Program-made: the position numbers and the translations under genes
The notes under the pieces: generated by a model
What the model was told of the DNA's origin: nothing
Seen by the model: only the letters and a program-made list of their open reading frames with translations
Databases searched by the model: none
In this document: positions 41,902 through 51,094 of the stretch, piece after piece
How positions within the stretch are numbered: the first letter of the stretch is position 1
How the letters are laid out: each line of letters starts with the position of its first letter
Source: Janthinobacterium sp. ROICE36
Lineage (GTDB): Bacteria; Pseudomonadota; Gammaproteobacteria; Burkholderiales; Burkholderiaceae_D
NCBI RefSeq assembly: GCF_002869965.1
Contig: NZ_PEBS01000039.1
Coordinates: forward strand, 1-54,877
Direction of reading: 5' to 3'
Length of the DNA stretch: 54,877 nucleotides

Positions 41902-43041
41902 CTACATAAAACGCGTGCGCGCACCCAGCAGCCCCATGCGATAGTTGCGCTGCAATTTGTACAGCACCACGCCGCTGGCGGAGATAAGGATGGTGATGAG
42001 CAGCCAGTCCAATGGATTGCTGCGGTGCGGTACGGGAGCCGCTTGCGACGGTACGGCGAAGGCCTGGAATTTATGCCCCGTGTAGATGGCGCCCACCACC
42101 AGGCCCGCGTCCGTGATCTTGTTGGTCAGATACAGGCCGTCGTCGCGGCGGCGCACCGTCATCACACCTTCCTTGTAGACAAAGGTCATCGGTTCAAAGC
42201 CTTTGATGCTGACGCTGCCGACGACGTGTCCGGCCGCGTTGACTGCCGTGGCATAGCTGTCGCCCTGGCCGATCAGGGCGCCCAGGTCGAGCATGCGCTT
42301 GCCATCCCAGGCAAAGGCGTGCCAGCGGCGCTTCTGTGTTTCCGAGGCGCCCACGATCAAGCCTGCGTCATTGATGGCGGTGGCTGAACTGATGCGTCCG
42401 CCGGGCAGGGTGCCGATTTCCTGCATGCCCGTGCCGGGGCGGTAGACGAAGGCGCGGCGGTAGCCGTCGCCGCGCTGCGCCGTGCCCACCACCACGCCAT
42501 GTGTGTTCAGGCCGCTCGCATAGCTGCTGGCGCCGCCCAGGGTACCCAGGTCCTGCAGGCTGTGGTCGGCTTTCGTGACAAAGGCGTGGAAATCGCCACT
42601 GCTGGTGTCGGCATAGCCGGCAATCGAGCCGTCGCGCGTGATGGCCGTGGCATAGCTGCTGGTGCCACCCAGGGTGCCCAGGTCGCGCATGCCGCCCGCT
42701 TCTTCAAAGCGGAATGCATGCCAGGCGCCGCTGGGCGTCTGTGCCGAGCCCACCACCACGCCATGGGTATTGATGGCCTTGGTGAAACCTTCATTGCCAC
42801 CCAGGGTGCCCAGTTCGCGGATGCGGCCATGCTGATACGTCACGGCGCGGCGCCGTCCTTCTTCTTCCATGATGATGCCGGCCACCAGGCCGGCCGGGTT
42901 CAGGTCGGACGCGATGCTGCCATTGCCATCCCTTTCACCAAAGCCGCGTTCGGCATACATGGTGGCGCTGGCGCCGGGGATGGCGGCCAGCAGGAGCAGG
43001 CCGAGCAGTGGGGCGGGGAAGCAGGCGAACCGTGGCGGCAT
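41902..43041 (-). CDS. HAF-repeat exported protein
   Basis: This 379-residue protein has a signal peptide (about 1-26) and at least six tandem repeats built on the pattern xDLGTLGGxxSYAxxINxxGxVVGxA, followed by HAF, AFV or AFA. This is the HAF (probable extracellular) repeat, predicted to form a beta-propeller-like fold. A C-terminal hydrophobic helix (WLLITILISASGVVLYKL) and a basic tail suggest it stays anchored. The function is unknown. The gene is separated from the upstream sensor kinase gene by about 55 bp of AT-rich DNA. Confidence 0.82.
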   Translation of the reverse strand: MPPRFACFPAPLLGLLLLAAIPGASATMYAERGFGERDGNGSIASDLNPAGLVAGIIMEEEGRRRAVTYQHGRIRELGTLGGNEGFTKAINTHGVVVGSAQTPSGAWHAFRFEEAGGMRDLGTLGGTSSYATAITRDGSIAGYADTSSGDFHAFVTKADHSLQDLGTLGGASSYASGLNTHGVVVGTAQRGDGYRRAFVYRPGTGMQEIGTLPGGRISSATAINDAGLIVGASETQKRRWHAFAWDGKRMLDLGALIGQGDSYATAVNAAGHVVGSVSIKGFEPMTFVYKEGVMTVRRRDDGLYLTNKITDAGLVVGAIYTGHKFQAFAVPSQAAPVPHRSNPLDWLLITILISASGVVLYKLQRNYRMGLLGARTRFM

Positions 43042-43097
43042 GATAGTTTCCTCAAAGAAAAAAGCTTACTATACTTTTTTATGTCACAAATGCATAC

Positions 43098-44894
43098 TCA
43101 ATTTGCTACTATTTTTGCTAATTTTTGTGTTTTGGCATGATCAACATCGTGCTTGCCTGCCTGTTGCGGCAGATGGATGGCCAGCGCCGTGCCCCGGCCC
43201 GCCTGGCTGTCGATGCGCAGTTCCCCGCCCAGTGCATGGACACGTTCGCGTATGCTTTTCAGGCCGAAGGCGGCCCGCTTGCCGTGGTCGCCCGGCTGCA
43301 TGCCGATGCCGTTGTCGCTGATGCGCAGCACGATGGCGTCCGTATCTTGCACCAGCGCCACTTCCACTTCGCTGGCCTGGGCGTGGCGCACGATGTTCGA
43401 CAGCGATTCCTGCAGCACGCGGAAAATGGCCGACGTCTGGCGCTGGTCCAGGCCCAGGTCGGGCACCTTGCTGTCGAGCGTGAGCCGGTAGCGGATGGCA
43501 CCGCGGCCCTCCATCTGGCGGATCAGCCATTCGGCGGCCGGGCCCAGTCCCAATTCCAGAGTGCTGGGATGCAAGTCGTTGATGATGGTGCGCACCGAGC
43601 GGATGGTGGCGTCGATGGTGTCGAGCACGCGCTGCGCATGACGGTGCAGGCGCGGGTGGGTGTTGGCCGTGCGCGCGTGCAGCAGCGACACGTCGATGCG
43701 CAGCACCATCAGGTTCTGGCCCAGGTCGTCATGAATGTCGAGCGCGATGCGTCGCCTTTCCTCTTCCTTGATGGTCTGCTGATGGTCGGTCAGTTCGCGC
43801 AACTGGGCCAGAGTGCGCTGCAGGTTTTCCTCGTTGCGCTTGCTATCGGTGATGTCGACGGCCATGGCGATGATCATCTGCGGCCGGCCGTCGGCGTCAA
43901 ACACGGGTTTCTTGTGCGTCTGCAACAAACGATTTTCCTGCAACTGCGCGTTCCATACCAGTTCTTCGTGTATCACCACCTTGCGGCTGGCAAACGCTTG
44001 CTGGTCCGTCGCGTGGAAACCCGCGTTCTGTTCCTCCGGGAATTGTTGCAGGTCGCGCCCCTCGGTGATGTCTTGCTGGCGCATGCCCCATTGCTGTTCG
44101 CAGGCCTGGTTCATCAGCACGATGCGCGAATCGGCATCTTTCAGGTGCAGCGACAGCGGCATCATGGAAATGATGTCCTGCAGCCGCTCTTCGCTGCGCG
44201 CCAGGGCCGCTTCCGTTTGTGCGCGCATGGCGACTTCCGCAGACAGCTGGATATTGACATCGAGCAACTGGGCCGTGCGCAGGGCCACGCGGTTTTCCAG
44301 CTCCGCATGGGCCAGGCTCAACGCGTGTTCGGCACGCTTGTGTTCGGTGATGTCGCTGGCCATGACCAGCGCGCCCGTCAGGGCGCCGCGCCGGTCGTAC
44401 AGTCGGCGTCCGCTGATCATCGCCCAGCGCTGCGTGCCGTCGCCGTGCCGGTACTGCAGTTCGCCCATGCAGCTATCGGTCGCCGTCTGGCGCAGCGGAC
44501 ACAGGCGCAGCAAGGTGGCCTCGTCGTGGAATTCCTCCATGGAGTGGTGCAGCAGTTGCCCGGCGGGGATGCCCAGCATGTCGCACAGGCGCTGGTTGAC
44601 GTACAGGATGCGGCCGTGCGCATCCGTTTGCCACATGCCGTCCTGCGCCGTTACGCTCAGGTGTTGGTAGCGCAGGAGGCTGGCGTCCAGCTGCGCGGGC
44701 GTCAAGGCGAGGTGGGCGCGCAGCTTGCGCATCAGCCAGAGGGTCGCGCCGGCGGCGGCCAGCAGCAGCAGGGCCAGCCAGGCATGCTCCCAGAAGTCGA
44801 GCTCCGGCCAGGCTGCGCCTGCCAGCCAGCCCAGCATGATCAGGATCAGTGCGGCGCATGCCGCACTCAGCGTTTCAATCGACCATTTGCTCAT
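43098..44894 (-). CDS. orphan sensor histidine kinase, NarL-partner type
   Basis: This kinase of about 598 residues has two transmembrane helices near the N-terminus (about 10-50), two PAS domains (about 75-195 and 235-355; each ends in a DIT-type motif), a HisKA_3 dimerisation domain with the phospho-accepting His in ALDIHDDLGQN, and a HATPase domain (VLQESLSNIVRHAQA, then DNGIGM and FGLKSIRERVHALGG). That pairing usually signals to a LuxR/NarL-type response regulator, but none is adjacent. The ATG at 44894 has AGGGA 5 nt upstream; one six codons earlier (44912) is possible. Confidence 0.88.
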   Translation of the reverse strand: MSKWSIETLSAACAALILIMLGWLAGAAWPELDFWEHAWLALLLLAAAGATLWLMRKLRAHLALTPAQLDASLLRYQHLSVTAQDGMWQTDAHGRILYVNQRLCDMLGIPAGQLLHHSMEEFHDEATLLRLCPLRQTATDSCMGELQYRHGDGTQRWAMISGRRLYDRRGALTGALVMASDITEHKRAEHALSLAHAELENRVALRTAQLLDVNIQLSAEVAMRAQTEAALARSEERLQDIISMMPLSLHLKDADSRIVLMNQACEQQWGMRQQDITEGRDLQQFPEEQNAGFHATDQQAFASRKVVIHEELVWNAQLQENRLLQTHKKPVFDADGRPQMIIAMAVDITDSKRNEENLQRTLAQLRELTDHQQTIKEEERRRIALDIHDDLGQNLMVLRIDVSLLHARTANTHPRLHRHAQRVLDTIDATIRSVRTIINDLHPSTLELGLGPAAEWLIRQMEGRGAIRYRLTLDSKVPDLGLDQRQTSAIFRVLQESLSNIVRHAQASEVEVALVQDTDAIVLRISDNGIGMQPGDHGKRAAFGLKSIRERVHALGGELRIDSQAGRGTALAIHLPQQAGKHDVDHAKTQKLAKIVAN

Positions 44895-45070
44895 CCGCGT
44901 CCCTGGCGTCATGGTTGGCCGCTGCGGTGCGCATGGGCCGGAGTGGGTAAGGAATCCGACGCTAGTGTAATAGAAATTGTTGTTTTATTGAGAATATTTT
45001 ACCATTGGGCAAGCAAAAGGGCCGGCCCTTGCGGTGCCGGCCCCTGTCTGCCGATGGCAGCCTGGCGCGA

Positions 45071-47920
45071 TCAGCCCGTGTTGCGCAGGCCCGCCGCCAC
45101 GCCGTTGATCGACAGCTGGATGCCGCGGTGGACCCTTTCGTCGATTTTGCTTTCCGCCGACAGGGCGCGGTTGCGCTTGATCAATTCCACCTGCAAGTGG
45201 TTCAGCGGATCGAGATAGGCGAAGCGGTTCTGGATCGAGCGGGCCAGCAGCGGATTGCCCGCCAGGCGCTCGGAGTTGCCGGTGATGAGCTCCAGGCAGC
45301 GCAGGGTGTTGCCATGCTCGTCAGTGATGCGCTTGTAGATGCGTTCGCGCAAGTCATGGTCTGCCACCAGTTCCGCATAACGCGAGGCAATCGCCAGGTC
45401 CGTCTTGGCCAGCACCATGTCCATGTTCGACAGCAAGGTGGCAAACAAGGGCCATTCGGCGTACATGGCGCGCAGGGTGGCGATCTTGTCATCTTTCGCG
45501 GCGCCCGCGCCATCGTTGATCCAGGCATCGATGGCGCTGCCGAAGCCGAACCAGCCCGGCAGCAGCAAGCGGCACTGGCCCCAGGAAAAGCCCCAGGGAA
45601 TGGCGCGCAAGTCTTCGATGCGCTGGTTGGCCTTGCGCGAGGCGGGGCGCGAACCGAGGTTCAGTTCGGCGATTTCCGCAATCGGCGTGGCCGAGAAGAA
45701 ATACTCCGTAAATCCCGGCGTTTCATACACGAGGTGGCGGTAGGCGTGGTAGGCCAGGTCCGACAGCTGCGCCATCACGATTTCGAATTGCGCCAGCTGG
45801 CTCGCGTGCGCGGGATTGGCCGCCTGTGGCGCCAGGCTCGCTTCCAGGGTGGCGGCCACCAGCAATTCCAGGTTGCGCCGGCCGATTTCCGCGTTGGAAA
45901 ACTTCGAGGCGATGATCTCGCCCTGTTCCGTCAGGCGGATCTGGCCGTTGACGGTGCCCGGCGGCTGGGCCAGGATGGCTTCGTAGCTGGGTCCGCCGCC
46001 ACGGCCCACCGTGCCGCCACGGCCGTGGAACAGGCGCAGCTTGACGCCGGCCTTCTGGAAGTCGGCGACCAGCGCCAGTTCCGCCTTGTACAGTTCCCAG
46101 TTCGAGGTCAGGAAGCCGCCATCCTTGTTTGAGTCGGAATAGCCGAGCATGACTTCCTGCAACTGCCCTTGCTTGGCGATCAATTGCTTGACCAACGGCA
46201 AGGCCATGACCTGGCTCATGATGCCGGCCGCGCGCTGCAGGTCGGGGATCGTCTCGAACAGGGGGATGACCATCAGCTCGCACGTGCTCTCGCCGTCGTC
46301 TGCCGCCTTCCAGTCGGTGCGCAGCAAGCCCGTTTCCTTTTGCAGCAGCAACACTTCCAGCAAGTCGGAGACGGTTTCCGTGTGCGAAATAATGTAGTTG
46401 CGGATGGCCCGCGCGCCGTAGCGCTGGCGGATGTCGCGCGCCGCGCGCAGGATCGCCAGCTCGGAATCCGTTTCCGTGGCGTAGGCGATGTAGGGCGAGT
46501 ACAGCAAACGTGGCTGGGCCAGTTCGCTCAGCAGCAGTGCCTGCTTGTCTTCCTCGGACAGGGAGGTGTAATCGGCGGCCACGCCGCTTTGCGCGAACAG
46601 GTCGGCCAGCACTCTTTCGTGCACGTCGGACGTCTGGCGCATGTCCAGCGATGCCAGGTGGAAGCCGAAGATGTCGGCTGCGCGCGCCAGGGTGGCCAGG
46701 CGCGGACGCACGAGGGCCGCGCCGTGGTGCGATTCGAGCGAGGCGACGATGGTGCGCAAGTCGGCGACAAACGCGGCCGCGTCCGGATAGGCGGCGGCCG
46801 GCCCCACTTCCTTGCGCAGGATGTTGGTGGCGCCCAGCGCGCGGGCCGTGGCGGCCAGGCGCGCATAGATGCCGATCAGGGCGCGGCGGTACGGTTCGTC
46901 GCTGCGGTGCGGCGAGGCGTCCGGCGACTGGTCGGCCAGCGCCTGCAGTTCGCTGCTGACGCCCACCATCAGGGTCGAGACGGACAATTCCGCACCCAAC
47001 GCGTGCACTTCGTCGAGGTAAAAGTCGAGGATGGTGGTGGCGTGGCGCGCCAGCGCATGCTGCATGGTGCCCGCGTTGACGTTCGGGTTGCCGTCGCGGT
47101 CGCCGCCGATCCAGCTGCCCATCTGTACAAAGGCGGCGTTGATGGCTTCGATGGTGCCGTCGCCGTTCGGATATTCGGCGGCGATATCGTCCTCGATGTC
47201 GTCATACAGGCCAGGCAGTTCGCGCAGGAAGGTGATGCGGTAGTAGGACAGGGCGTTTTCGATCTCGTCGGCCACCGTCAGCTTCGAGTAGCGCAGCATG
47301 CGCGTCTGCCACAGCGTGGCCACGCGCGAGCGCAGCAGCTGCATATTGGCTTGCCGCTCTTTCGGCGTCTGCGGCAGGTCGCGCTCGGCCAGCAGTCGGG
47401 CGATGTCGTGCTCGGCGTCGAGTATGCTCTTGCGCTGCACTTCCGTCGGGTGGGCCGTCAGCACGGGGGCGATCAGTGCATCCTGGAAGAAAGTGTCGAC
47501 GGTCTTGCGGGGCACGCCGGCGGCGCGCAGTTTTTTCAGCGCGAAGCTGACGCTGCCCTTTTGCGCTGGCGAGCCGGCTAGCAGGTGGGCGCGGCGGCGG
47601 CGGATGTGGTGTTGATCTTCCGCAATGTTGGCCAGGTGCGAAAAATAGGAAAAGGCGCGCACCACGGAAATCGTCTGTTCGCGGCTCAGCTCCTTGAGCA
47701 TGGCGTCCAGTTCCAGCGCGGCACCTGCGTCCGCTTCGCGGCGGAAGCGCACGGACGTCTGGCGTATGGTTTCCACCACATGGAAGACGGCGTCGCCTTC
47801 CTGTTCGCGCAGCACGTCGCCCAGCAGGCGGCCCAGCAGGCGGATGTCTTCTTTCAGCGGCGCATCCTTGTCGGAGGCGGCCGCTGGAACTATTTCTGGT
47901 GCTACTGCGTCATTGAGCAT
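45071..47920 (-). CDS. ppc: phosphoenolpyruvate carboxylase
   Basis: This enzyme of about 949 residues makes oxaloacetate from PEP and bicarbonate. Catalytic blocks are intact: VLTAHPTEVQRKSIL with the essential His, GYSDSNKDGGFLTSNWELYKA (here split by the writer's limit) and FHGRGGTVGRGGGPSYEAI with the Arg-rich loop. The C-terminus ends in GLRNTG, the usual closing motif. ATG 47920 is preferred; an upstream codon at 47950 adds only a hydrophobic stub. No strong Shine-Dalgarno is seen. It is divergent from hemC. Confidence 0.95.
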   Translation of the reverse strand: MLNDAVAPEIVPAAASDKDAPLKEDIRLLGRLLGDVLREQEGDAVFHVVETIRQTSVRFRREADAGAALELDAMLKELSREQTISVVRAFSYFSHLANIAEDQHHIRRRRAHLLAGSPAQKGSVSFALKKLRAAGVPRKTVDTFFQDALIAPVLTAHPTEVQRKSILDAEHDIARLLAERDLPQTPKERQANMQLLRSRVATLWQTRMLRYSKLTVADEIENALSYYRITFLRELPGLYDDIEDDIAAEYPNGDGTIEAINAAFVQMGSWIGGDRDGNPNVNAGTMQHALARHATTILDFYLDEVHALGAELSVSTLMVGVSSELQALADQSPDASPHRSDEPYRRALIGIYARLAATARALGATNILRKEVGPAAAYPDAAAFVADLRTIVASLESHHGAALVRPRLATLARAADIFGFHLASLDMRQTSDVHERVLADLFAQSGVAADYTSLSEEDKQALLLSELAQPRLLYSPYIAYATETDSELAILRAARDIRQRYGARAIRNYIISHTETVSDLLEVLLLQKETGLLRTDWKAADDGESTCELMVIPLFETIPDLQRAAGIMSQVMALPLVKQLIAKQGQLQEVMLGYSDSNKDGGFLTSNWELYKAELALVADFQKAGVKLRLFHGRGGTVGRGGGPSYEAILAQPPGTVNGQIRLTEQGEIIASKFSNAEIGRRNLELLVAATLEASLAPQAANPAHASQLAQFEIVMAQLSDLAYHAYRHLVYETPGFTEYFFSATPIAEIAELNLGSRPASRKANQRIEDLRAIPWGFSWGQCRLLLPGWFGFGSAIDAWINDGAGAAKDDKIATLRAMYAEWPLFATLLSNMDMVLAKTDLAIASRYAELVADHDLRERIYKRITDEHGNTLRCLELITGNSERLAGNPLLARSIQNRFAYLDPLNHLQVELIKRNRALSAESKIDERVHRGIQLSINGVAAGLRNTG

Positions 47921-48117
47921 AATAAAGAACCAAAGTAAGTGTAAAAGCAAGGGAATGTGGATCGCACCGGGCGTTTGGCCGCAGAGGGGAGGAGGCGCAT
48001 GATAAAATTTGTGGTCTTCAACATGGACGCTAGCCTGACTTGGCCTTCTAGGCTAAGGGATAACGATTATAGCGAGGCCGGGCGCCACCCGATACAAATT
48101 GATATCGGAGGGGCGAA

Positions 48118-49152
48118 TTGGCAACGACAACGACAGCCACAGCGAAAGAACTTGTTTTGAAAGCATCCGAATTGACCCCGAATATTCCTTCCCGCCTGGT
48201 GATTGCCACGCGCGAGAGCCGTCTTGCCATGTGGCAAGCTGAACATGTGCGTGCGCGCCTGGCCGCCCTGTATCCACAGTGTAGCGTTGAAATTCTCGGC
48301 ATGACCACACGCGGCGACCAGATTCTGGACCGCGCCCTGTCCAAGGTAGGCGGCAAGGGCCTGTTCGTCAAGGAGCTGGAAGTGGCGATGGAAGAAGGCC
48401 GCGCCGACCTGGCCGTGCATTCGCTGAAAGACGTGCCGATGGAGTTGCCAGAAGGCTTTGTCCTGGCCGCCATCCTCGAGCGCGAAGACCCGCGCGATGC
48501 GTTTGTGTCGAACGATTACGCCAGCCTGGCCGAGTTGCCGCACGGCGCCGTGGTCGGCACCAGCAGCCTGCGCCGCCAGTCGCTGATCGCCGCGCGCTAT
48601 CCGCACCTGACGATTTTGCCACTGCGCGGCAATCTCGATACGCGTTTGGGCAAGCTGGACCGTGGCGACTACGCCGCCATCATCCTCGCTGCCGCCGGTC
48701 TGAAGCGCCTGGGCCTGGCGTCGCGCATCCGCGCCGTGCTGGCGCCGGAAGACAGCTTGCCGGCCGCCGGCCAGGGCGCCATGGCGATCGAGATCCGCAG
48801 CGGGCGCGTTGACGGCGCCGATCTGCTGCGCCTGCTGGCGCCGCTGAACCATACTGATACGGCGCAAGCCGTCACGGCCGAGCGCAAGGTGTCGAAGATT
48901 TTCGGCGGCAGTTGCCAGATTCCGCTGGCCGCGTTTGCCACCATCGAGGGCGAACAGATGCGTTTGCGCGCCATGGTTGCCACGCCGGACGGCGCGCGCA
49001 TGGCCAGCGCCGATGTCAGTGGCCCGTCTGGCGCGCCGGAACTGCTGGGCGAGCGAGTGGCTGAATTGCTGCGCGGCCAGGACGCCGCCGGCATCCTCGC
49101 CTCGTGTGCCGTCACGCCCGACAAGCATGAAGGCCTGGCACCGCATGCCTGA
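48118..49152 (+). CDS. hemC: porphobilinogen deaminase HemC
   Basis: This 344-residue enzyme joins four porphobilinogens into hydroxymethylbilane for heme synthesis. The dipyrromethane cofactor attaches at Cys266 in GGSCQIPLA. Other family blocks are VIATRESRLAMWQAEHV, HSLKDVPMELP, GTSSLRRQ and LPAAGQGAMAIE. The start is TTG at 48118 with GGAGGGG about 5 nt upstream; the N-terminal 23 residues are an extension before the conserved core. It overlaps hemD by 8 nt. Confidence 0.95.
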   Translation: MATTTTATAKELVLKASELTPNIPSRLVIATRESRLAMWQAEHVRARLAALYPQCSVEILGMTTRGDQILDRALSKVGGKGLFVKELEVAMEEGRADLAVHSLKDVPMELPEGFVLAAILEREDPRDAFVSNDYASLAELPHGAVVGTSSLRRQSLIAARYPHLTILPLRGNLDTRLGKLDRGDYAAIILAAAGLKRLGLASRIRAVLAPEDSLPAAGQGAMAIEIRSGRVDGADLLRLLAPLNHTDTAQAVTAERKVSKIFGGSCQIPLAAFATIEGEQMRLRAMVATPDGARMASADVSGPSGAPELLGERVAELLRGQDAAGILASCAVTPDKHEGLAPHA

Positions 49153-49927
49153 TACCGTGGTGATCACGCGGCCTGCAGCGCAAGCGGGGCCGCTGGCTGC
49201 CAGAGTTGCGGCGCTGGGCTGGCCCGTGACCTTGCTGCCGCTGCTGGAAATCCACGCGCTCGATGGCGAAGAGGAATGCGCGCAGTTGCAAGCCGTGCTG
49301 GCGCGCCTGGCGGAGTATGACCTGGTGGCCTTCGTCTCGCCCAACGCCATCGACTGCGTCTTTGCGCACTTGTCCGCCTGGCCGTCCGGCCTGCCGCTGG
49401 CCGTGGTGGGCGAGGGCAGCCGCCTGGCATTGGGGGCGCACGGCGTGACGGACGCCAACGCCAGCATCACCAGTCCACTCGATACGGCGCGCAGCGATTC
49501 CGAACATCTGTTGCTGGCACTGGACTTGCCGGCCCTGCGCGGCAAGCGCGTGCTGATCGTGCGCGGTGATGGCGGACGCGACTACCTGGCCGACGGCTTG
49601 CGCGCCGCCGGCGCCGAAGTCGAGTTCGTCACGGCCTACCGCCGCAAGGTGCCAGAACTGACGCCGGCCTTGCGGGCGACCCTGGAAAAGCTGTTGCAGC
49701 ATAATAATGACTGGATCATCACCAGCTCGGAAGCGCTGCGCGGTTTTCTGGCGCTGCTGGGCGAAATGGGGGATGAAAAGACGACTGTTGTGAAAATGCA
49801 ACAGCAGCATCTGATCGTGCCGCACGCGCGCATTGCACAAACGGCGGCGGTTCTGGGTTTTGCCCGTGTCACCTTGACAGGATCAGGCGACGCAGGAGTG
49901 CTCGCCGCGTTACAATCACGACCATGA
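49145..49927 (+). CDS. hemD: uroporphyrinogen-III synthase HemD
   Basis: This 260-residue enzyme cyclises hydroxymethylbilane to uroporphyrinogen III. Sequence is weakly conserved in this family, but VVITRPAAQAGPLAARVAALG, LVAFVSPNAIDCVF, GKRVLIVRGDGGRDYLAD and WIITSSEALRGFL follow the HemD pattern, and the position between hemC and hemX is typical. The ATG at 49145 lies inside the end of hemC (8-nt overlap). It overlaps hemX by 4 nt at its 3' end. Confidence 0.9.
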   Translation: MPDTVVITRPAAQAGPLAARVAALGWPVTLLPLLEIHALDGEEECAQLQAVLARLAEYDLVAFVSPNAIDCVFAHLSAWPSGLPLAVVGEGSRLALGAHGVTDANASITSPLDTARSDSEHLLLALDLPALRGKRVLIVRGDGGRDYLADGLRAAGAEVEFVTAYRRKVPELTPALRATLEKLLQHNNDWIITSSEALRGFLALLGEMGDEKTTVVKMQQQHLIVPHARIAQTAAVLGFARVTLTGSGDAGVLAALQSRP

Positions 49928-51090
49928 ACGAAATGCCTACACTCTCCGAACCGAATGCAACGCCTGGCAGCGCCGTGAAGACGGTGCCGCAGGCGGCCGA
50001 CCAACCCGCTGGCCGCGCGCCGACCCTGCTCGAACAGCTGCAAAAGCCCATGAGCATCGCCGTCATCGTGCTGGCCGTGCTGCTGGCTGCGCAAAGCTGG
50101 TCGACCAGCAAGCAGATCCGTAACCTGCGCGAAGAAGTGGCCAAGCGCCTGCAAAAAGGCGATGTCAGCAACGCTGAAACGGGCGTGCTGGCGCGCAACG
50201 TGCAAGACGGCACGAAAGAGCTGCAAATCAAGGTGGGCGCGCTGGAAAACCGCCAGAGCGAAACGCAAAGCCAGCAGCTGGCCCTGGAACAACTGTATAA
50301 CGACTTGTCGAAGAACCGCGACGAGTGGGCGCTGACGGAAATCGAGCAAGTGCTGTCGACGGCCAGCCAGCAGCTGCAACTGGCCGGCAACGTGCCTGGC
50401 GCACTGATCGCCCTGCAAAACGCCGACCGCAGCCTGTCGCGTTCCGACAAGCCGCAATTCATCACCATCCGCCGCGCCATCGGGCGCGACATGGAAAAAC
50501 TCAAGGCCCTGCCCAGCGTCGATTCGACGGGCGTGGCCCTGCGCCTCGATGCCGTGATCGCGCAGATCGACGCCTTGCCGATGCTGTCCGACGAAACGCC
50601 GGCCTTGCCGGCCGCGCCGGAAAAGCCGGGCAAGGCCAAGGCCAAGTCTGGAGCCAAGCCGGTGCATGATGCCAGCGGCAAGCTGGTGGGGCCGCCGGCG
50701 CCGGAACCGCTGCTGCAAACAGTGCGCGACGGCTTCAATACCTGGAGCGGCGACATGTGGGCCGACGTACGTCAATTGATACGCATCCGCCGTGTCGATA
50801 CGCCGGAAGCGCTGATGTTGTCGCCGACACAAGCGTATTTCTTGCGTGAAAACGTCAAGCTGCGCCTGCTCAATGCGCGCATGGCCTTGTTGTCGCGCAA
50901 TGAAACGGCCTTCAGAAATGATCTGATCGCCGCCCAGGATGCGCTGGCCAAGTATTTCGACACCCGCACCAAGAGCACGCAGACGGCGCAAGCCTTGCTG
51001 CGCCAGGTGCAGGGCAGCAACCTGGCCATCGACATGCCAACCTTGTCCGACAGCCTGACGGCTGTGCGCAACTACAAAGCGAAGTCCTGA
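49924..51090 (+). CDS. hemX: HemX, uroporphyrinogen-III C-methyltransferase-like membrane protein
   Basis: This 388-residue protein has one transmembrane helix (about 43-60, MSIAVIVLAVLLAAQSW) and a long coiled periplasmic domain (LREEVAKRL, LALEQLYNDLSKNRDEWALTEIEQVL). It matches HemX of the hemCDXY operon. Despite the old methyltransferase name, no SAM-binding site is seen; the role in heme synthesis is structural or unclear. A Lys/Ala-rich linker (about 235-250) interrupts the domain. The start overlaps hemD (ATGA). Confidence 0.9.
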   Translation: MNEMPTLSEPNATPGSAVKTVPQAADQPAGRAPTLLEQLQKPMSIAVIVLAVLLAAQSWSTSKQIRNLREEVAKRLQKGDVSNAETGVLARNVQDGTKELQIKVGALENRQSETQSQQLALEQLYNDLSKNRDEWALTEIEQVLSTASQQLQLAGNVPGALIALQNADRSLSRSDKPQFITIRRAIGRDMEKLKALPSVDSTGVALRLDAVIAQIDALPMLSDETPALPAAPEKPGKAKAKSGAKPVHDASGKLVGPPAPEPLLQTVRDGFNTWSGDMWADVRQLIRIRRVDTPEALMLSPTQAYFLRENVKLRLLNARMALLSRNETAFRNDLIAAQDALAKYFDTRTKSTQTAQALLRQVQGSNLAIDMPTLSDSLTAVRNYKAKS

Positions 51091-51094
51091 GCCC

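Noticed and set aside
45071..47950. long plus-strand frames opposite ppc and other genes
   Set aside because: They are GC-skew shadows of the real genes, rich in Arg, Gln and His, and lack start signals.
47999..48160. 53-codon frame with an AGGAGG-like sequence before hemC
   Set aside because: It overlaps the hemC start in another frame, the spacing to the ATG is only about 3 nt, and its product has no recognisable pattern. A leader peptide is possible but unsupported.
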